Positions 13,241 through 26,056 of a stretch of DNA of 64,000 nt are shown here, one piece after another. The stretch is taken from NCBI GenBank assembly GCA_014898415.1, contig RCTD01000034.1, positions 62,001 to 126,000 of the forward strand, in the 5' to 3' direction. Every line of letters begins with the position of its first letter. The first letter of the stretch is position 1. The translations under genes were made by a program, and so were the position numbers. The stretch is from Stromatinia cepivora (Eukaryota > Ascomycota > Leotiomycetes > Helotiales > Sclerotiniaceae). The notes beneath the pieces were generated by a model that saw only the letters and a list, made by a program, of their open reading frames with translations, did no database searches and was not told where the DNA came from.

Positions 13241-13635
13241 ATATTATATAATAGATATTCAAAATTTTCAGAGATGAATTTCGCATTTCGAGCTACGATA
13301 TTCTATAGCCAATGATAGAGCTTTGAAGTAAAAATTCACATGACCTTTGATGATTGATTGTGTTACACAACTGAAAAATCGAAATATCTGGCAAAATTTG
13401 CTAGTGTCACCCAAAGCAGACTTCCTTGCCCAGTGTTTAGTGCTATCAGGGTACCTCTTTTGGTGGGCCGGTGGGGTGTCCAAGCTCAGGGTAGGTAGTG
13501 AGGATTTTCACGATGCGATGAGATTAAGATGAGCAGGTACGATGTGGTTTTATACCTACCTTTTGATTTCTATTCAATTAATCCAACCACACGAAATCCG
13601 ATATTACAAAATAAACAAACCAAACATATTAAATC
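13241..13635. promoter_or_regulatory. Boundary to gene island and upstream region of the oligoribonuclease gene
   Basis: Composition changes from about 20% GC to ordinary near 13,262. The 370 bp before the start codon contain two overlapping short open frames on opposite strands (13,268-13,532). Neither has a recognisable product or introns, and they look like chance frames. The 5' UTR and promoter of the downstream gene must lie here. I see no defined transcription factor site. Confidence 0.4.
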
Positions 13636-14419
13636 ATGGAGGAAGTAAGCAAAAGTCATCCATTGGTTTGGATTGATTGCGAGGTATGTTTTATATTTCT
13701 TCATTATTCACCACTTATCTTGCAACTTCTCAACTTCGCATATATTGCTCCTAAACTGGTAAGCTGACAATGGCATATAGATGACTGGACTCGATATCGA
13801 GAAGGATGTTATCATCGAAATCTCATGTATAATTACGAATGGAAATTTGGAGGTCGTGGATGAGAAGGGTTGGGGTGCTGTGATTCATCAGGATAAAGAG
13901 ACGATGGATAAAATGGTTGGTAGCTTGTTCTTTTAGGCACAAGTGGCAAATTCGCACATATCTTCTCCTCTTGGGATATTTCGTTGTCAATCAAGGCGTA
14001 CATCTATACTAACAATCATCTTTTAACCACAGGACGAATGGTGCACCAAAACCCATGCCTCCACCGGTCTAACATCCGAAGTTCTCTCCTCCCGTACCAC
14101 ACCTGCCCAAGCTGCATCCTCTCTCCTCTCCTACATAAAAAAATACATCCCCGAACCCAAACGCGGATTGCTGGCTGGAAATAGCGTGCACGCCGATAAA
14201 GCATTCCTGAGCAAAGGACCATACAAACAAGTAATCGAGCATTTTCATTACCGAATCTTAGATGTGAGTAGTATCAAAGAAGCAGCGAAACGTTGGTGCG
14301 ATCTAGATGTTTTGGTTGAGCAGCCGAGGAAAGAGGGGAGACATAGGGGCAGAGAGGATATTGTGGAGAGTATTGAGGAGGCGAGATTTTGGAAGGAGAG
14401 GGTTTTTCAGAGGGTTTAG
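13636..14419 (+). CDS. REX2: Oligoribonuclease (DEDDh 3'-5' exoribonuclease, REX2/Orn family)
   Basis: Three exons: 13,636-13,683, 13,781-13,915 and 14,033-14,419, giving 189 aa. Introns are GTATGT...TAG (branch GCTGAC) and GTTGGT...CAG (branch ACTAAC), both in phase 0. The family degrades 2-5 nt RNA oligomers to mononucleotides; the yeast homologue is mitochondrial. The DEDDh site is complete: Asp14 and Glu16 in WIDCE, Asp116 in HADKAF, and His165 and Asp170 in HRGREDI. The hallmark MTGLD follows the first motif at residues 17-21, and YRILDVSSIKE is at 134-144. The length fits the family. The start is the first ATG in frame, 11 residues before WIDCE; there is no clear mitochondrial presequence, so localisation is open. 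It lies 22 bp inside no other gene and is followed by phosphoglucomutase on the same strand. Confidence 0.93.
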
Positions 14420-15124
14420 TGAAGGAGGTGCTGGGTTTGATGGATGGGGTTTCATATGATGGATTGATGGTTTTGGTAGGGGCAATAGTGAGGGTAATGG
14501 TCGCTTTATTTGTGAGCTGATAAATAGGTGGATGGTGGCACGGAGAGATATAATTATTATTTGTGGAAATTGATACCCCAACGAAGAGCTGCATTGCTAC
14601 CCTGAGAAAATTGTTGAAGCTATCATTATCAATAATACGAGTCTAGGGCAGTTTTCCATCTATTTCTTCACTAGTTCCCGTGCATAGCATTCCCTCTTAC
14701 CGTATGATGGCACAACGCTTTTTTCCAGGAATTATTAAAGATTGGTTACTTTTGATAATCTATATAGGAACAGCTCATAGTAGGAATAATCATTAAGTAT
14801 TTAGCCTTATTTCGGGGGGGATTGGTTGTTCGATGTGGGGTGATGGTTTATTTATCTTACACCGCTCTCTCTTGCAGGGTTTGATTTATACAGGCAGAAT
14901 GATCTGGCTGGTGGCAGAAACAAGGCGGTATGATTAGAGAAGAACCCCTCATGCCCCACTTTAAAAGGTCTCAACAATGCCCCACCCTACACCCCACCCG
15001 AAAGCTAATATCAACACCGCTCGTTGAGCTTGCTTGTTGGCATCAAAACTAAAGCTTTCTTCTCCTTACTTTTCTTCTTTCTATACTATATTTTTTGTTT
15101 TTAACTTCACATCAATCAGCAATC
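14420..15124 (+). promoter_or_regulatory. Intergenic region and pyrimidine-rich promoter of phosphoglucomutase
   Basis: 700 bp between two plus-strand genes. The first part is 3' UTR of the oligoribonuclease gene, and a G7 run lies at 14,814-14,820. Before the PGM start there is a C-rich stretch (14,948-15,000, with repeated CCCCAC) and then a CT-rich stretch (about 15,055-15,095). Pyrimidine tracts just upstream of the start codon are typical of well-expressed fungal genes. Open frames on the minus strand here (14,274-14,594) are shadows. Confidence 0.45.
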
Positions 15125-17122
<1,998 letters not shown>

Positions 17123-18497
17123 GACTTAAGTTGGTTTTGGGAAAGAAAAATGGTGGAAAGTACAAAGAATGGATGGAATGATAGATGTGAATAATTAGTT
17201 AGCCAGCATGCGTGCAGATATGATATCAATACAAAGTACAGAGTTGTCATTATGAATATTATGCAGAAGACGATACTGTCATTTATTTTATTGTTATGGA
17301 ATGTCATTAAATTGGATATTCAAAGCCCTAAAGTTCTGGTCTTCTTATCAAGCTACTAGCCATATCATGTCATGGGAATTTCAAACTTCCTCTTACTCTC
17401 GGTCTATTTATTTCATTCGTAGAAAGCCATCGCATATGTATCCGACCCAATAAAGTGTCTGGCGTGTGATGTATCATTGTCCTCCCAGTCAATCAACACA
17501 TCTCCAAGGACTCCGCTGATCTCTATAGAAGATCTCAATGCAAGGGAACAGTGTATCGAAGAGGTGGATGCTCGATAAAAGGTGGAATGAAGTGGATGAA
17601 GGATTGAATGCGGGATGGCTGAATGTATACATATAACATTTAGAGTTTAGAGTTTAGAGATGATGATAACTATATCATGTCAGAAATGATGAGGATAATG
17701 GGAATGATTGGATGAGTATAAATCGAAATATGTGATGGGTGGATGGGAAAAATATTTTTATGGTGATCGGGTGCTGATAATTTATATATGAGTGAGGAGG
17801 TCTAGAATCACGGGAGTCTCTTGTCATAAAGGAGGTTTTGGAGATGAAATAGGGATGGGGATAGTGAAAATGAGATGAGGTGATACAGGGAAAGAAAGGT
17901 GTAGGAAGATGGTATTGTGGTGAGGGTTCGATAGAGCTGCTCGAGGATATTGGTAGCAAGTAGATCAACCCTCCCTCATCCGTTGTCTAGAATGATATCA
18001 TCGAGAATCTTCAAGATGTCACTGAAGATAACAACTCGATTTTTCAATTTCTCTCTTTTTTTACTTTTTTTTTTACTAGAAGGCTTTTGGAGTGTTTGAT
18101 TGTATGATTGTATGTATGATGTTCTTGGATCGGATACAATTATCGTTCGTTTAATGAAGTGCTTTTGATGAGTTATCACTGACAAAAGAAAAGAGGGGAA
18201 GAAAGAGAGCAAGAAAGAAAGAAAGAGAGAAAGAAAGAGAGAAAGAAAGACTACGAAAAGGTTGGGAAGATGTTAAGAGGGGTGCTTGATCAGCTGCTAA
18301 AGTATCGTTGGGGGAGGAATTTGATCTACCTACTGATGTAAAGGAAGAGTTTATATGGTTGAAGTTTGAGGGGAGATGATAGTCCCCACTTGCCATGAGA
18401 TGAATGGCAGGCTAGATCATGTCACATGAGTCATGTGTAAAATGCAGCTAAAAGCCTCGATATATTTGAGAAAGGGACTTTTCTTTGAAGGTATTTC
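17123..18497. other. Intergenic region between convergent genes
   Basis: 1.37 kb holding the 3' UTRs of phosphoglucomutase (plus) and the kinase-like gene (minus). The short frames here (17,119-18,396, both strands) have skewed, low-complexity translations and no introns or motifs, so none is annotated. The region includes a T-rich stretch (18,055-18,075) and a purine-rich microsatellite listed separately. No RNA gene was recognised. Confidence 0.5.
18184..18251. repeat. GA/GAAA purine-rich microsatellite
   Basis: About 68 bp consisting almost only of A and G on the plus strand, with repeated GAAA, GAGA and AAGAAAG units. It lies between the ends of two convergent genes. Such tracts are common in fungal intergenic DNA. 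Confidence 0.8.
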
Positions 18498-19596
18498 TTA
18501 TGCCTTATCTCGACCTTCTATTTCTGGCACCGACACCAGCAGCTGAGAGAACTTGGAGGCATCAGGCTCCGGACCTTCTCCATTCTCACTCTCATCTGAA
18601 GGAAATTCTGTCTCCGCCCATTCTAAGAAATGATTCGAATGATCGAACGGAAAGTGGTAGTCAAGCTGCTTCAATCTATGTCTCATCACCAGCCCAATTG
18701 CTCCTTCCTCATCCTGGTTCCACTTTTTCCTGCCCCATTGTTTATCCGTCTCCTCTGGTTCTCGGAATACACACTGCGCGAAGTCCAGCATAACAACGCG
18801 ATACTTATCCTGTGCAGACCCGCCAGTGATCATCATGTTCGAAGGCCTTACGTCTTTATTTAGAATCGAGTAGTCGTCGAGAAGCCGAACAACTCGAACC
18901 GCCTCGTGACAAATATCTCCCCAGTCTTCTCTTGGGGCTTTTGTTGGCATCTCTGATAATGTAAACCCGTCGATAAGCTCAATCAGAACACCCTTGATCT
19001 CGAAAAATTCCATTGCGTCACTAGGCATTGTATCCAATGCGGTAGTTGGTTGCAATCGGACTTGGGCGAATAATCGTGGGATCTCCTTGCCTTGTAATTG
19101 TTCCAATTTTTGATACACAGCCACCTCAGCTCCATACATATCAAGACACAGATCATAAAGATAAGCTTCATTTTCCCCCATGTTCCAGCCTCCCTCGGGT
19201 TCCTCAAAGTCCTCATCGTTCCGTAGTCGATCCACAAACTTTGAAGCATCACCACTCTTAATACAATCGGCGAATGCCGTCTCTTTAGCCACTGTCAATG
19301 GTCCAATCTTGTAGTCAGATCGAAGTTGAGAAGCAAAGCGTCGGTCAAATAATTTGAGCACAGCCCGTTTTCTTTCAGGCTGATTTAATAGCTCCACTTC
19401 CATCACACAAGAAAGTGTTGGTGGTTCGAAGAACTCGGTTATCTTGCAAGAAATTATATATTCGTCAATTCCCAAACCAACCTTGCTCTCCGATCGCAGT
19501 TCTAATATTGTCCCCTCATTGTAGATGCGGCTAGAGACTTGTTAGCTAGTAAGATAACTTTTGGGTGAGGTTTACTCACTCTATATTGTTGTCCAT
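18498..19596 (-). CDS. Atypical protein kinase-like protein (fungal expansion family)
   Basis: Two exons on the minus strand: 19,596-19,580 and 19,530-18,498. The intron of 49 nt is GTGAGT...TAG with branch GCTAAC. The product is 349 aa. This start adds 24 residues to the longest single open frame and uses a clean splice; total length is divisible by three. Kinase-fold features are AVLKLFDRRFA (about 62-72, Lys65 in the ATP-binding position), GAEVAVYQKLEQL (about 139-151, helix C-like), LIELIDGFTLSEM (hinge region), NKDVRPSNMMI (230-240, in place of HRDxxxxN) and VMLDFAQC (252-259, in place of DFG). Catalytic Asp and Asn are kept, but the HRD His is replaced by Asn and DFG reads DFA. Substrate unknown; activity is uncertain. 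Many ascomycete genomes carry families of such proteins. Confidence 0.8.
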
Positions 19597-20264
19597 TTTT
19601 TAGTGGTGTCAATAAATGAGGAAAGTGCGATGATTTTCAAATTCGTATTGAAGACTGATGCAACGAGTGGAGAAATGAATATCTTTCAATCTCAATACGG
19701 CAGGTTAATTCTTCGTGATAAATAAACCAAGTCAAGTAGGCAGCAGCTATAGATTCAATTCATAGGAAAGAGTGAAGTCGGTGAATGGGCCCACCCACCA
19801 GTCGCCGCTTTAATGATTATATGTGGACGCTTTAAAGGCGTGCTTGAGATATTCGACTAGGTGTTATCTTTTTGATTTGAAAATAAACATCGGAACTTTC
19901 CTTATATAGGCACGTTAGATTTCAAAATTTCTACGAACTTTGAAGATAATATGGTGATGCTGCAATATTACTATTTTGAAGTTACACCCCTTTTTACCGT
20001 TCTAGAAACATTCACAGATTTTGTTGATATCAGATCCTGTTCTCTGAGTCTGCAAGAGAACAGAATGTACTTCGTGCCAACCCAACATATTTGTTAAAAT
20101 ATCTTGCACAAAAATAAATCCTTCTAGAGAAAATGTTGGCACTTTCACAACATCTCCTTGGATATAGTATTAACGAAGCTTCCATCATTCATATTTGCTA
20201 AGCCGTAAGACCAAGCATCTCGGCTTCTCACGAGGCGTAGGACGGAAAAGCTTGTGTGCACCTT
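19597..20264. other. Intergenic region upstream of the kinase-like gene
   Basis: About 670 bp containing the promoter and 5' UTR of the minus-strand kinase-like gene. On the far side it borders the broken HET gene. No open frame, RNA gene or clear motif was recognised. Confidence 0.4.
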
Positions 20265-21417
20265 CTACCGGTCAATTACCGCTGGCCACTTACCCTTGAA
20301 GCTTCTCACGCAGCTCAAAAGCTTTAAGCTGCTCTTTTCATGAGTCAAGGGTGTATTCATGTACGATGTCGGACGAGTCAGAATCCTTCTCAGCTCCAAC
20401 AAAACAAACCCCATCTTGTAAGAGGCACGGAAATTGCCGGTCAACCCCAAAATGGCGTCGACCCTATCATGGGCACCGAGCGATATGCTATTTTCTATGC
20501 TCTCAGCATCACGTTCGAGGAAATAGCCTGCCATATATATATCCTACTCGTAACGTGCGGTATCTTTCGTGTTTTATACTCAAATTGTGGCTCAAAGTAT
20601 AGAAATATGCTTTAGATTGATGTAAAGGGCAAAGCTTCTCTTTTCGGCTATCATAATCTTCCCGACTGAAGGCTAAATCCTTTCTACAAGCATTGAGCAG
20701 CGTCAAAGAGTTATTTAGCAAATGTTTTAGATTGAAGCTAGAAAGAGATGCCTACCGCTAGAGCAGTGATGTGACGTTCCCATATCAAACACTTTAGTCT
20801 TCAAAACTAGAAGCTTCACTCGGAGAATTGTCTACGCTCTCACAGTCCACTGAATCCGAACATTCAGCTCTCTTTAGGTCAAGTTGCCAATCATTGTCTC
20901 TCTTGCCGCTCTTTCTGTTTCCAGTGCTTCTTCGGCTTCTTCTCTGCATCCTTTTAAGTATCTGTAGAATTTCTATTGCAAGGTCACTGCCATCCTTTGC
21001 AGGGCCTAGCCAGAGAATGACTCTTTGTGCTCTCCTGTAGATTGTTTGTATGATATGTACCTAGCGATTTCTCTTGAGGTGATTCGTCTGATCGATACAC
21101 AGAGCATCTATCCATAAATACCGATCTTTATCAAGGAGCCTCAACTGTATCAATGCATCGTACAAATTCTTTCGAATTTGAAATTTGCAGCTATTCACAA
21201 GTATGAAAGGGTCGTCACTGCAGACTTCTTTCCACTCGTATGACAACGCTTCATATTTTACCGTAACTGAGGAAGCTCTCAAGTCGATGTGGAGGATCGA
21301 GCTTTGAATGAGAATATCGTCACAACCCCCACTTAAAGCCAAAATCCGAATTGCTGTCGGTTGATCTGGATTTAAAGGCTGGTATTCAAATGTGGATATT
21401 GGCTGCTTCCTTGTCAT
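20265..21417 (-). pseudogene. HET-domain (heterokaryon incompatibility) gene, broken
   Basis: The minus-strand start at 21,417 opens 118 codons with the N-terminal HET pattern: YQPLNPDQPTAIRILAL, VKYEALSYEWKE, NLYDALIQLRL and RYLWIDALCIDQTN. A TAG then interrupts the frame at 21,061-21,063. Reading through it in the same frame continues the domain as VHIIQTIYRRAQRVILWLGP to 20,794, so the stop is a point nonsense mutation, probably from CAG. Further downstream, in another frame (20,534-20,265), AHDRVDAILGLTG resembles the DPRDRVYALLGL segment of HET proteins. HET proteins trigger cell death after fusion of genetically different hyphae. The gene is likely inactive unless an unseen intron removes the stop; no GT-AG pair around the TAG was evident. 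Confidence 0.75.
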
Positions 21418-22158
21418 AACGAATTTCTATGTGGGCTCATTGAAGCAAGCTGCTTGGTTCTGTGTAAAGCGTCAGTAGATATAATCTGCGGAGTAATGAA
21501 GGAAATACGTGTATCACTGATACATGCATGCATATGCAGACACTTCTGCAACTGTCAACCAATCGTTTATTTCGAGACTCTTATCAAACGAACATGTGCC
21601 CAAACCAATGCCAGGAAAGTGTGAAGACAGCCAACCCCATAAAACAAGAATTCGCCGAGATCACTATCCATTAATCGATAGTTGAGGGGACATTCTTCTA
21701 GATAGAATCGAAAAGAGAGGTCGTTCGAATCAGTAGGATGAGGATGCGTGCCCTAATATCCGAACTTCAGTCCTATGTGAAGGTCCAATATCCAAGGTAT
21801 TGATGAGAATTTGTAACTATCGAGTTAAGCCTAAAACTTGTGGGCCACTTCCACTGCAAGTCAAATACCTCCTGCTTGCGCGTTTGCTCGTACTGCAAGC
21901 TCATTCAATATGCTGCGATAAAATCCAATGTGCTCATGATCTGTATTTCCGCACAAATGGAGATACTAGCCATACAAATCATCCACTGCTGAGCACGAAT
22001 TTTCGTTCCAGTGAAGTAAGTGACTGCAGGTAATAGAAATTAAATTGTCTTGATTTGCCCGAGCTTTCCAAACAGTAAATTTATCGACTCCACTGCTCTA
22101 GCTCACCAAAGCCAAAAAAAAATCACATTCATCCCCATCCTCGGCGACGAATGTCAAA
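21418..22158. other. Region without a recognised gene
   Basis: 740 bp of ordinary composition upstream of the HET remnant. A 77-codon plus-strand open frame at 21,800-22,033 has no start context, introns or motif that I can support. It could be an exon or a decayed gene fragment. Confidence 0.3.
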
Positions 22159-22492
22159 ATGAAGTTCCCAACCCTCCGCAGATATTTATTCTTGGTAATC
22201 GGAAGTTCGTAGTTGTGAGTAATGCATGACCGTTTTATCCTCTATTCAGCAAATTTAGTTTGACCCTAAATTCAATTCCCGTCTACACTACTTTTCCATG
22301 CTCCATAACCGATTCACAGAAAACATCTGCGAAGATGATTCCATAATCTTCCCACATTCGAAGGATCCATATAAGATAGATACAAGGGATTGGCTTCGAG
22401 GCTGGATCGAGAATGTGAAACATGTAAATCAAGGAGAAGGAGGTGTGCGCTGTTCGTGGGGGAGGATTTCGATATTCTGCGAGAAAAATTGA
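22159..22492 (+). CDS. Possible small two-exon gene, unrecognised
   Basis: The best-supported part is the frame 22,259-22,492, which reads FDPKFNSRLHYF, then ICEDDSIIFPHSKDP, then TRDWLRGWIENVKH and GGVRCSWGRIS, ending at TGA. The composition is balanced and protein-like, and the sequence starts directly after TTTAG, a possible acceptor. An upstream exon 22,159-22,194 (MKFPTLRRYLFL) joined over a 64-nt intron starting GTAATC keeps the frame and gives 89 aa, but the donor is weak. No domain is recognised. It could instead be the last exon of a longer decayed gene. The minus-strand frame over the same bases is probably its shadow. Confidence 0.3.
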
Positions 22493-24984
22493 AGTTCGAT
22501 GGACTTGCAGCATTTTTTAGGTATAGGGATCTTATCTCTGTGTAATTCCATTGTATAGCCCGTCTTTGTTCAACACTTGTTTGTGCTCGTTTTGCATAGT
22601 ACTCGATTCGGTCTTTCGATGGCTTTTTCTTCAAAATTTGCGGTGCTTATCTGTTTCTTCGAATTTAATCTGGCCAGCGAATACTAAAAAATCTTTAATA
22701 TCTCCTTTCACGTTGTCTTAAAAAACCTGCCCATGCGTATGAGTATATATCTTCTTATGCCGTTTCTTATAAGGATCGCTGTCGTGGCTTCAGCAAAGTT
22801 ATGATTTAGATATCCGACTCGGTGACGCGTATTTCTTCGCTTCCTTTTCTCTTCGATAATCTGCTTAAATGCCGTTCTGTCAGCATCGTTCGAATAGTTC
22901 ATTTCAATCCTATGAAATCATAAAAAATAACTTTGTATTATATAATAACATCATTCGTCCTCCATGAATGTCAATCACCGTCCAACTTTTGTTGCAGTCC
23001 TGTACTTCATTTAAACGAACCCTTAACCATAGCACAAGCATCGTTAGGACCATTGTTCACTCGTAAGTCATATTATCCTTAGTCCAATATGTGCTCTCGG
23101 TCTCGTCTGGCTCGACCGCATCTTGAGTTGGTGGTTGGTGGTACGGTAGAGAGGTATCTGGCTTAGATCCGTCATGCACTGGGCATTAGGTTTTAAATAT
23201 CTGCGCACCAGGTTAATACTAATAGCAGTGCTATAAATGAGTGTCTTGATTCTGATCATTGAAATCGCCATCGTTAAATTCGATCTCCACGTTCAGATGT
23301 TAATTACTTCAGGTCATGTTTCGATATGCGCGGTGTTCCGAGTTTCGTACTGCAGAGCGGATTGAACAATGTCAGTGCTTGAAAGACTGACGGAAACTGT
23401 TCATGGCTTGTTTGTTTCGGTGATGATCTTAGCTTCACGGCTTCAAAGAGCTTCCCCATATGAATTGGGTTCGGGAATTGGTATGTGTGTAATCAACATA
23501 GAATGTCAAAAATATTCTTCAAGTATAGAAGGACTGCAAGTGAATTGATATTTCTTTCTTACATGAGTGAAGGGGTAAGTCCAGTATTGCTGCGGAAGTG
23601 AGGAAACTGCGAATGTACTTTTCCTCGCCACCCCTATGCACCTGCCAATAGCTTGAGCCCCGTGCCCCATTCCACAACCCATCGTGATAGAATACCATCT
23701 ATTGCAACACCACATCTGAGCAGTAATTCACAGTGATCTGTCTATTCTCTATATCTCTATATCAACAACTCAATGTGCAATGTAGCATCTACCTTTTGGT
23801 CTTCATATTCGTGACTATGTACAGGCGTGACATATCTAAATTCTCCCAAGCACATTTCCAATTCACACACAACTTGAATGCATTTTTATTATATCAAATA
23901 TCATCATCGCTAAAAAATTGGATTGATTCTAAGCAGCCAATACCTTTTCCCGGAGTATCCTTTTTGAATGGATTGCATAACTCAACCATCTAATTTATTC
24001 TCAGCAACCAATGCTGTCGCTTGGAATATACCTTTACACGATTCAGGAGGTAATTAGTCAATAAACTAAGGGAAATGTATCTCGAAGATTCCTTCTACCA
24101 ATTGTTTAACCTAAAATGGATATGTTTGTCCTGTTTGCTCAAAATCGACAGATGGCGCTAAAAAAGTTAACAGAATTTTTACGAGTATAAGAAGGACCAG
24201 ATTTCCCACCTCAATTCTCTTTTCTTTCTTCAGCATTGGAGTTTGCTTCGGGGTCAAGTAACAAGTTTACTTGATAGGAGGTGGTGGCTCGAGCTTTCTC
24301 CAGTGTTCACTGTAAGTTACCTCCTTTTGAAATATATGCTAATCTCGAATATAGAATACGATACGATCGAAGGACGAACGACGAGATGGAAGGGAGGAAG
24401 CCAGTTCGTACAGGCGGCAGATAGTCTTATCTGTTCAGGTCAAATGCGACCTGGTGGTGGAATGGGGGGCAAGGCGGGTGTAAGGGGCCTCAGATCGTAC
24501 AGGCAGTAGACAGGCTTGTCTATGCAGGTCAAATGCGATCTGGGTGGGAGGGCATTGAAAGTCTGGCTTTATGCTGGAGTTCGAAGCCTTTCGTACATAG
24601 TAGATAAACTAGATGGTTGCATATTCGGCCTTGTGTTGGTATGTGAGCTCTAGTATTGCGCAACTAAAATAGAATTAAAACTAGTTTGTTTCCATTTCTC
24701 GAGGGACTTAACCCAATTGAGTGAAAAGCTTTTAAACGAGTCGGCATATACTCCATTAGTGCTTCCATTTACCCTGTTGATACATCTTAGCTAATCAATT
24801 ATTCGGCATAAAACACCCTTCTTCTTCTGTTAAACTCGAATCATGTGTTGTTAACGAAAACTAGAGGCTAGACAATGCACTAATCAGATTTAGTTCGGGA
24901 TATTGGTAGACTATGATTACAAGCCCTAATGCACGTGATTGAAATTATGTAAGCCCGGACATCTATTCCAGCCCTAACTTTGGC
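22493..24984. other. Long region without a recognised gene
   Basis: 2.5 kb of ordinary composition. Open frames of 64-88 codons (22,708-22,902 minus; 23,068-23,271 minus; 23,506-23,715 minus; 23,733-23,993 plus; 24,243-24,509 plus) carry no motif and no convincing splice pattern. I see an imperfect duplication at 24.4-24.56 kb (listed separately) and no tRNA-like arms. It may hold decayed genes or old transposon pieces. Confidence 0.35.
24403..24556. repeat. Imperfect tandem duplication
   Basis: Two related blocks about 90 bp apart each read CGTACAGGC..CAG.., then CAGGTCAAATGCGA, then CTGGGTGG or similar. The first is at 24,405-24,463 and the second at 24,494-24,552. A weaker CGTACATAGTAGATA follows at 24,592. 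Two to three units, diverged; no coding function supported. Confidence 0.55.
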
Positions 24985-25231
24985 TTGTGTAGGGACGTAC
25001 TCTGAAATAGCGTAGATCGAGTACGTGCGTCCCGATAGCCGGCTGCAAGGGGAACAGAGGTAGTAATTGAAAGCACTACTTGAAAAGGGTCTATAATATT
25101 ATAGTTAGGAGAATAAGCAACGCGAAAAATAAAAATAAAAAATTGGTTATTATAAGGACTCGGAAAATCTTCTCAATATCTAGCTACCAATGACTACATG
25201 ATTGTAAGTTAAGCTTGCGTTTGTCTTACCA
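24985..25231. repeat. Diverged solo LTR-like element related to Gypsy family A
   Basis: The sequence CGAGTACGTGCGTCCCGATAG at 25,019 onward, followed by CTGCAAGGGGAA, closely matches the un-RIPed terminus of the family A LTR (28,985: GATACGTGCGTCCCGATAGC then CTGCGAGGGGAA). The distal part, GTTAAGCTTGCG..GTCTTACC, loosely resembles the other LTR end. A GGGACG..TACTC copy 25 bp upstream forms an inverted repeat with GAGTACGTGCGTCCC. It lies in the gene island and is not RIP-mutated. Ends are approximate. Confidence 0.45.
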
Positions 25232-26038
25232 AAAGCCAACGTTCTCACAGTACATCAGTCAAAAGAACATCTTGATAGCCATCAGAGTGATCAATCAGTC
25301 AGCCAGTCAGTCCTCAACGAACCTCTAATTCTTAACTGATCGATTAATAGAATCACGATCTTTTTGTTGATTGACTGAATCAAATGATCCATTGATCAAT
25401 TGCTGATTACTTTATATATAATCCTTATTTGATATAGAAATAATCAGAAGAACAAAAATATGCCATTTTCTTTGTTCAATTTCCTCAACAAATCCTTTCG
25501 AATTTATTTCTTTCGATATTGTTTTCTGTAAGTAATTAATAGTTAAAACATTCGAAAAATCTTCCAAATAACCTCAAATATGCTTCAAAATACCCTCAAA
25601 ACATATCCGAAATCAACAACATTTTATTGCTGATCACCTCATTTGATCGACTGAACATTTTCCAGAATCTTAACTGGTCGGTTTATATTAGTTGTAAAAA
25701 TCAGCGCTGTTAAGCCGACTGGCTAGTTAATCACACTGGTAGCCACCGAGTCAATACATTTACTACATAGAATCCAACAGCTCATCAGTCTTAGAATTCT
25801 AAGTAAACCAGTAAGTAAAAATACCGAACTCTGTTTTCGTAAGCTAATAATCAACGTATGAAAATAACAAGCTTTTTAAAGGAAAATATAAATAAAAATA
25901 TATTAAAAAAAAGAAAAAAAAAGAAAAAAAAAACGGCAATAAACTTAATTTGGTTAAGTGTAAGCAATTTTATAGGATGACTATTAAAGAAAGGAATAAC
26001 GTAAAAAACTTCGATAGTTTTTTTTTATTTTTTATTTT
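25232..26038. other. Repeat-rich non-coding stretch
   Basis: Contains short CAGTCAGCCAGTCAGTC-like motifs (25,295-25,312) and an inverted relative near 25,710-25,730 (GCCGACTGGCTAGTTAATC), suggestive of a decayed inverted-repeat element. It also holds the string ACCCTCAAAACATATCCGAA at 25,598, which matches the minisatellite unit of element H with one mismatch, and an A-rich run at 25,905-25,932. No gene recognised. Confidence 0.35.
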
Positions 26039-26056
26039 TTATTTTTTATTTTTTCC
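26018..26056. repeat. T-rich (T5-9A) microsatellite
   Basis: Runs of five to nine T separated by single A residues. A similar tract lies at 26,346-26,380. The pair brackets the NUMOD1-like fragment. Confidence 0.75.

Noticed and set aside
13268..13532. Overlapping open frames upstream of the oligoribonuclease gene
   Set aside because: No motif, no splice structure, opposite strands overlap; more likely promoter/UTR sequence.
14274..14594. Minus-strand 92-106 codon frames
   Set aside because: Shadow of the oligoribonuclease last exon and its 3' UTR.
22314..22634. 106-codon minus-strand frame
   Set aside because: Overlaps the plus-strand frame at 22,259-22,492, which has the more balanced composition and a possible acceptor site; still uncertain.
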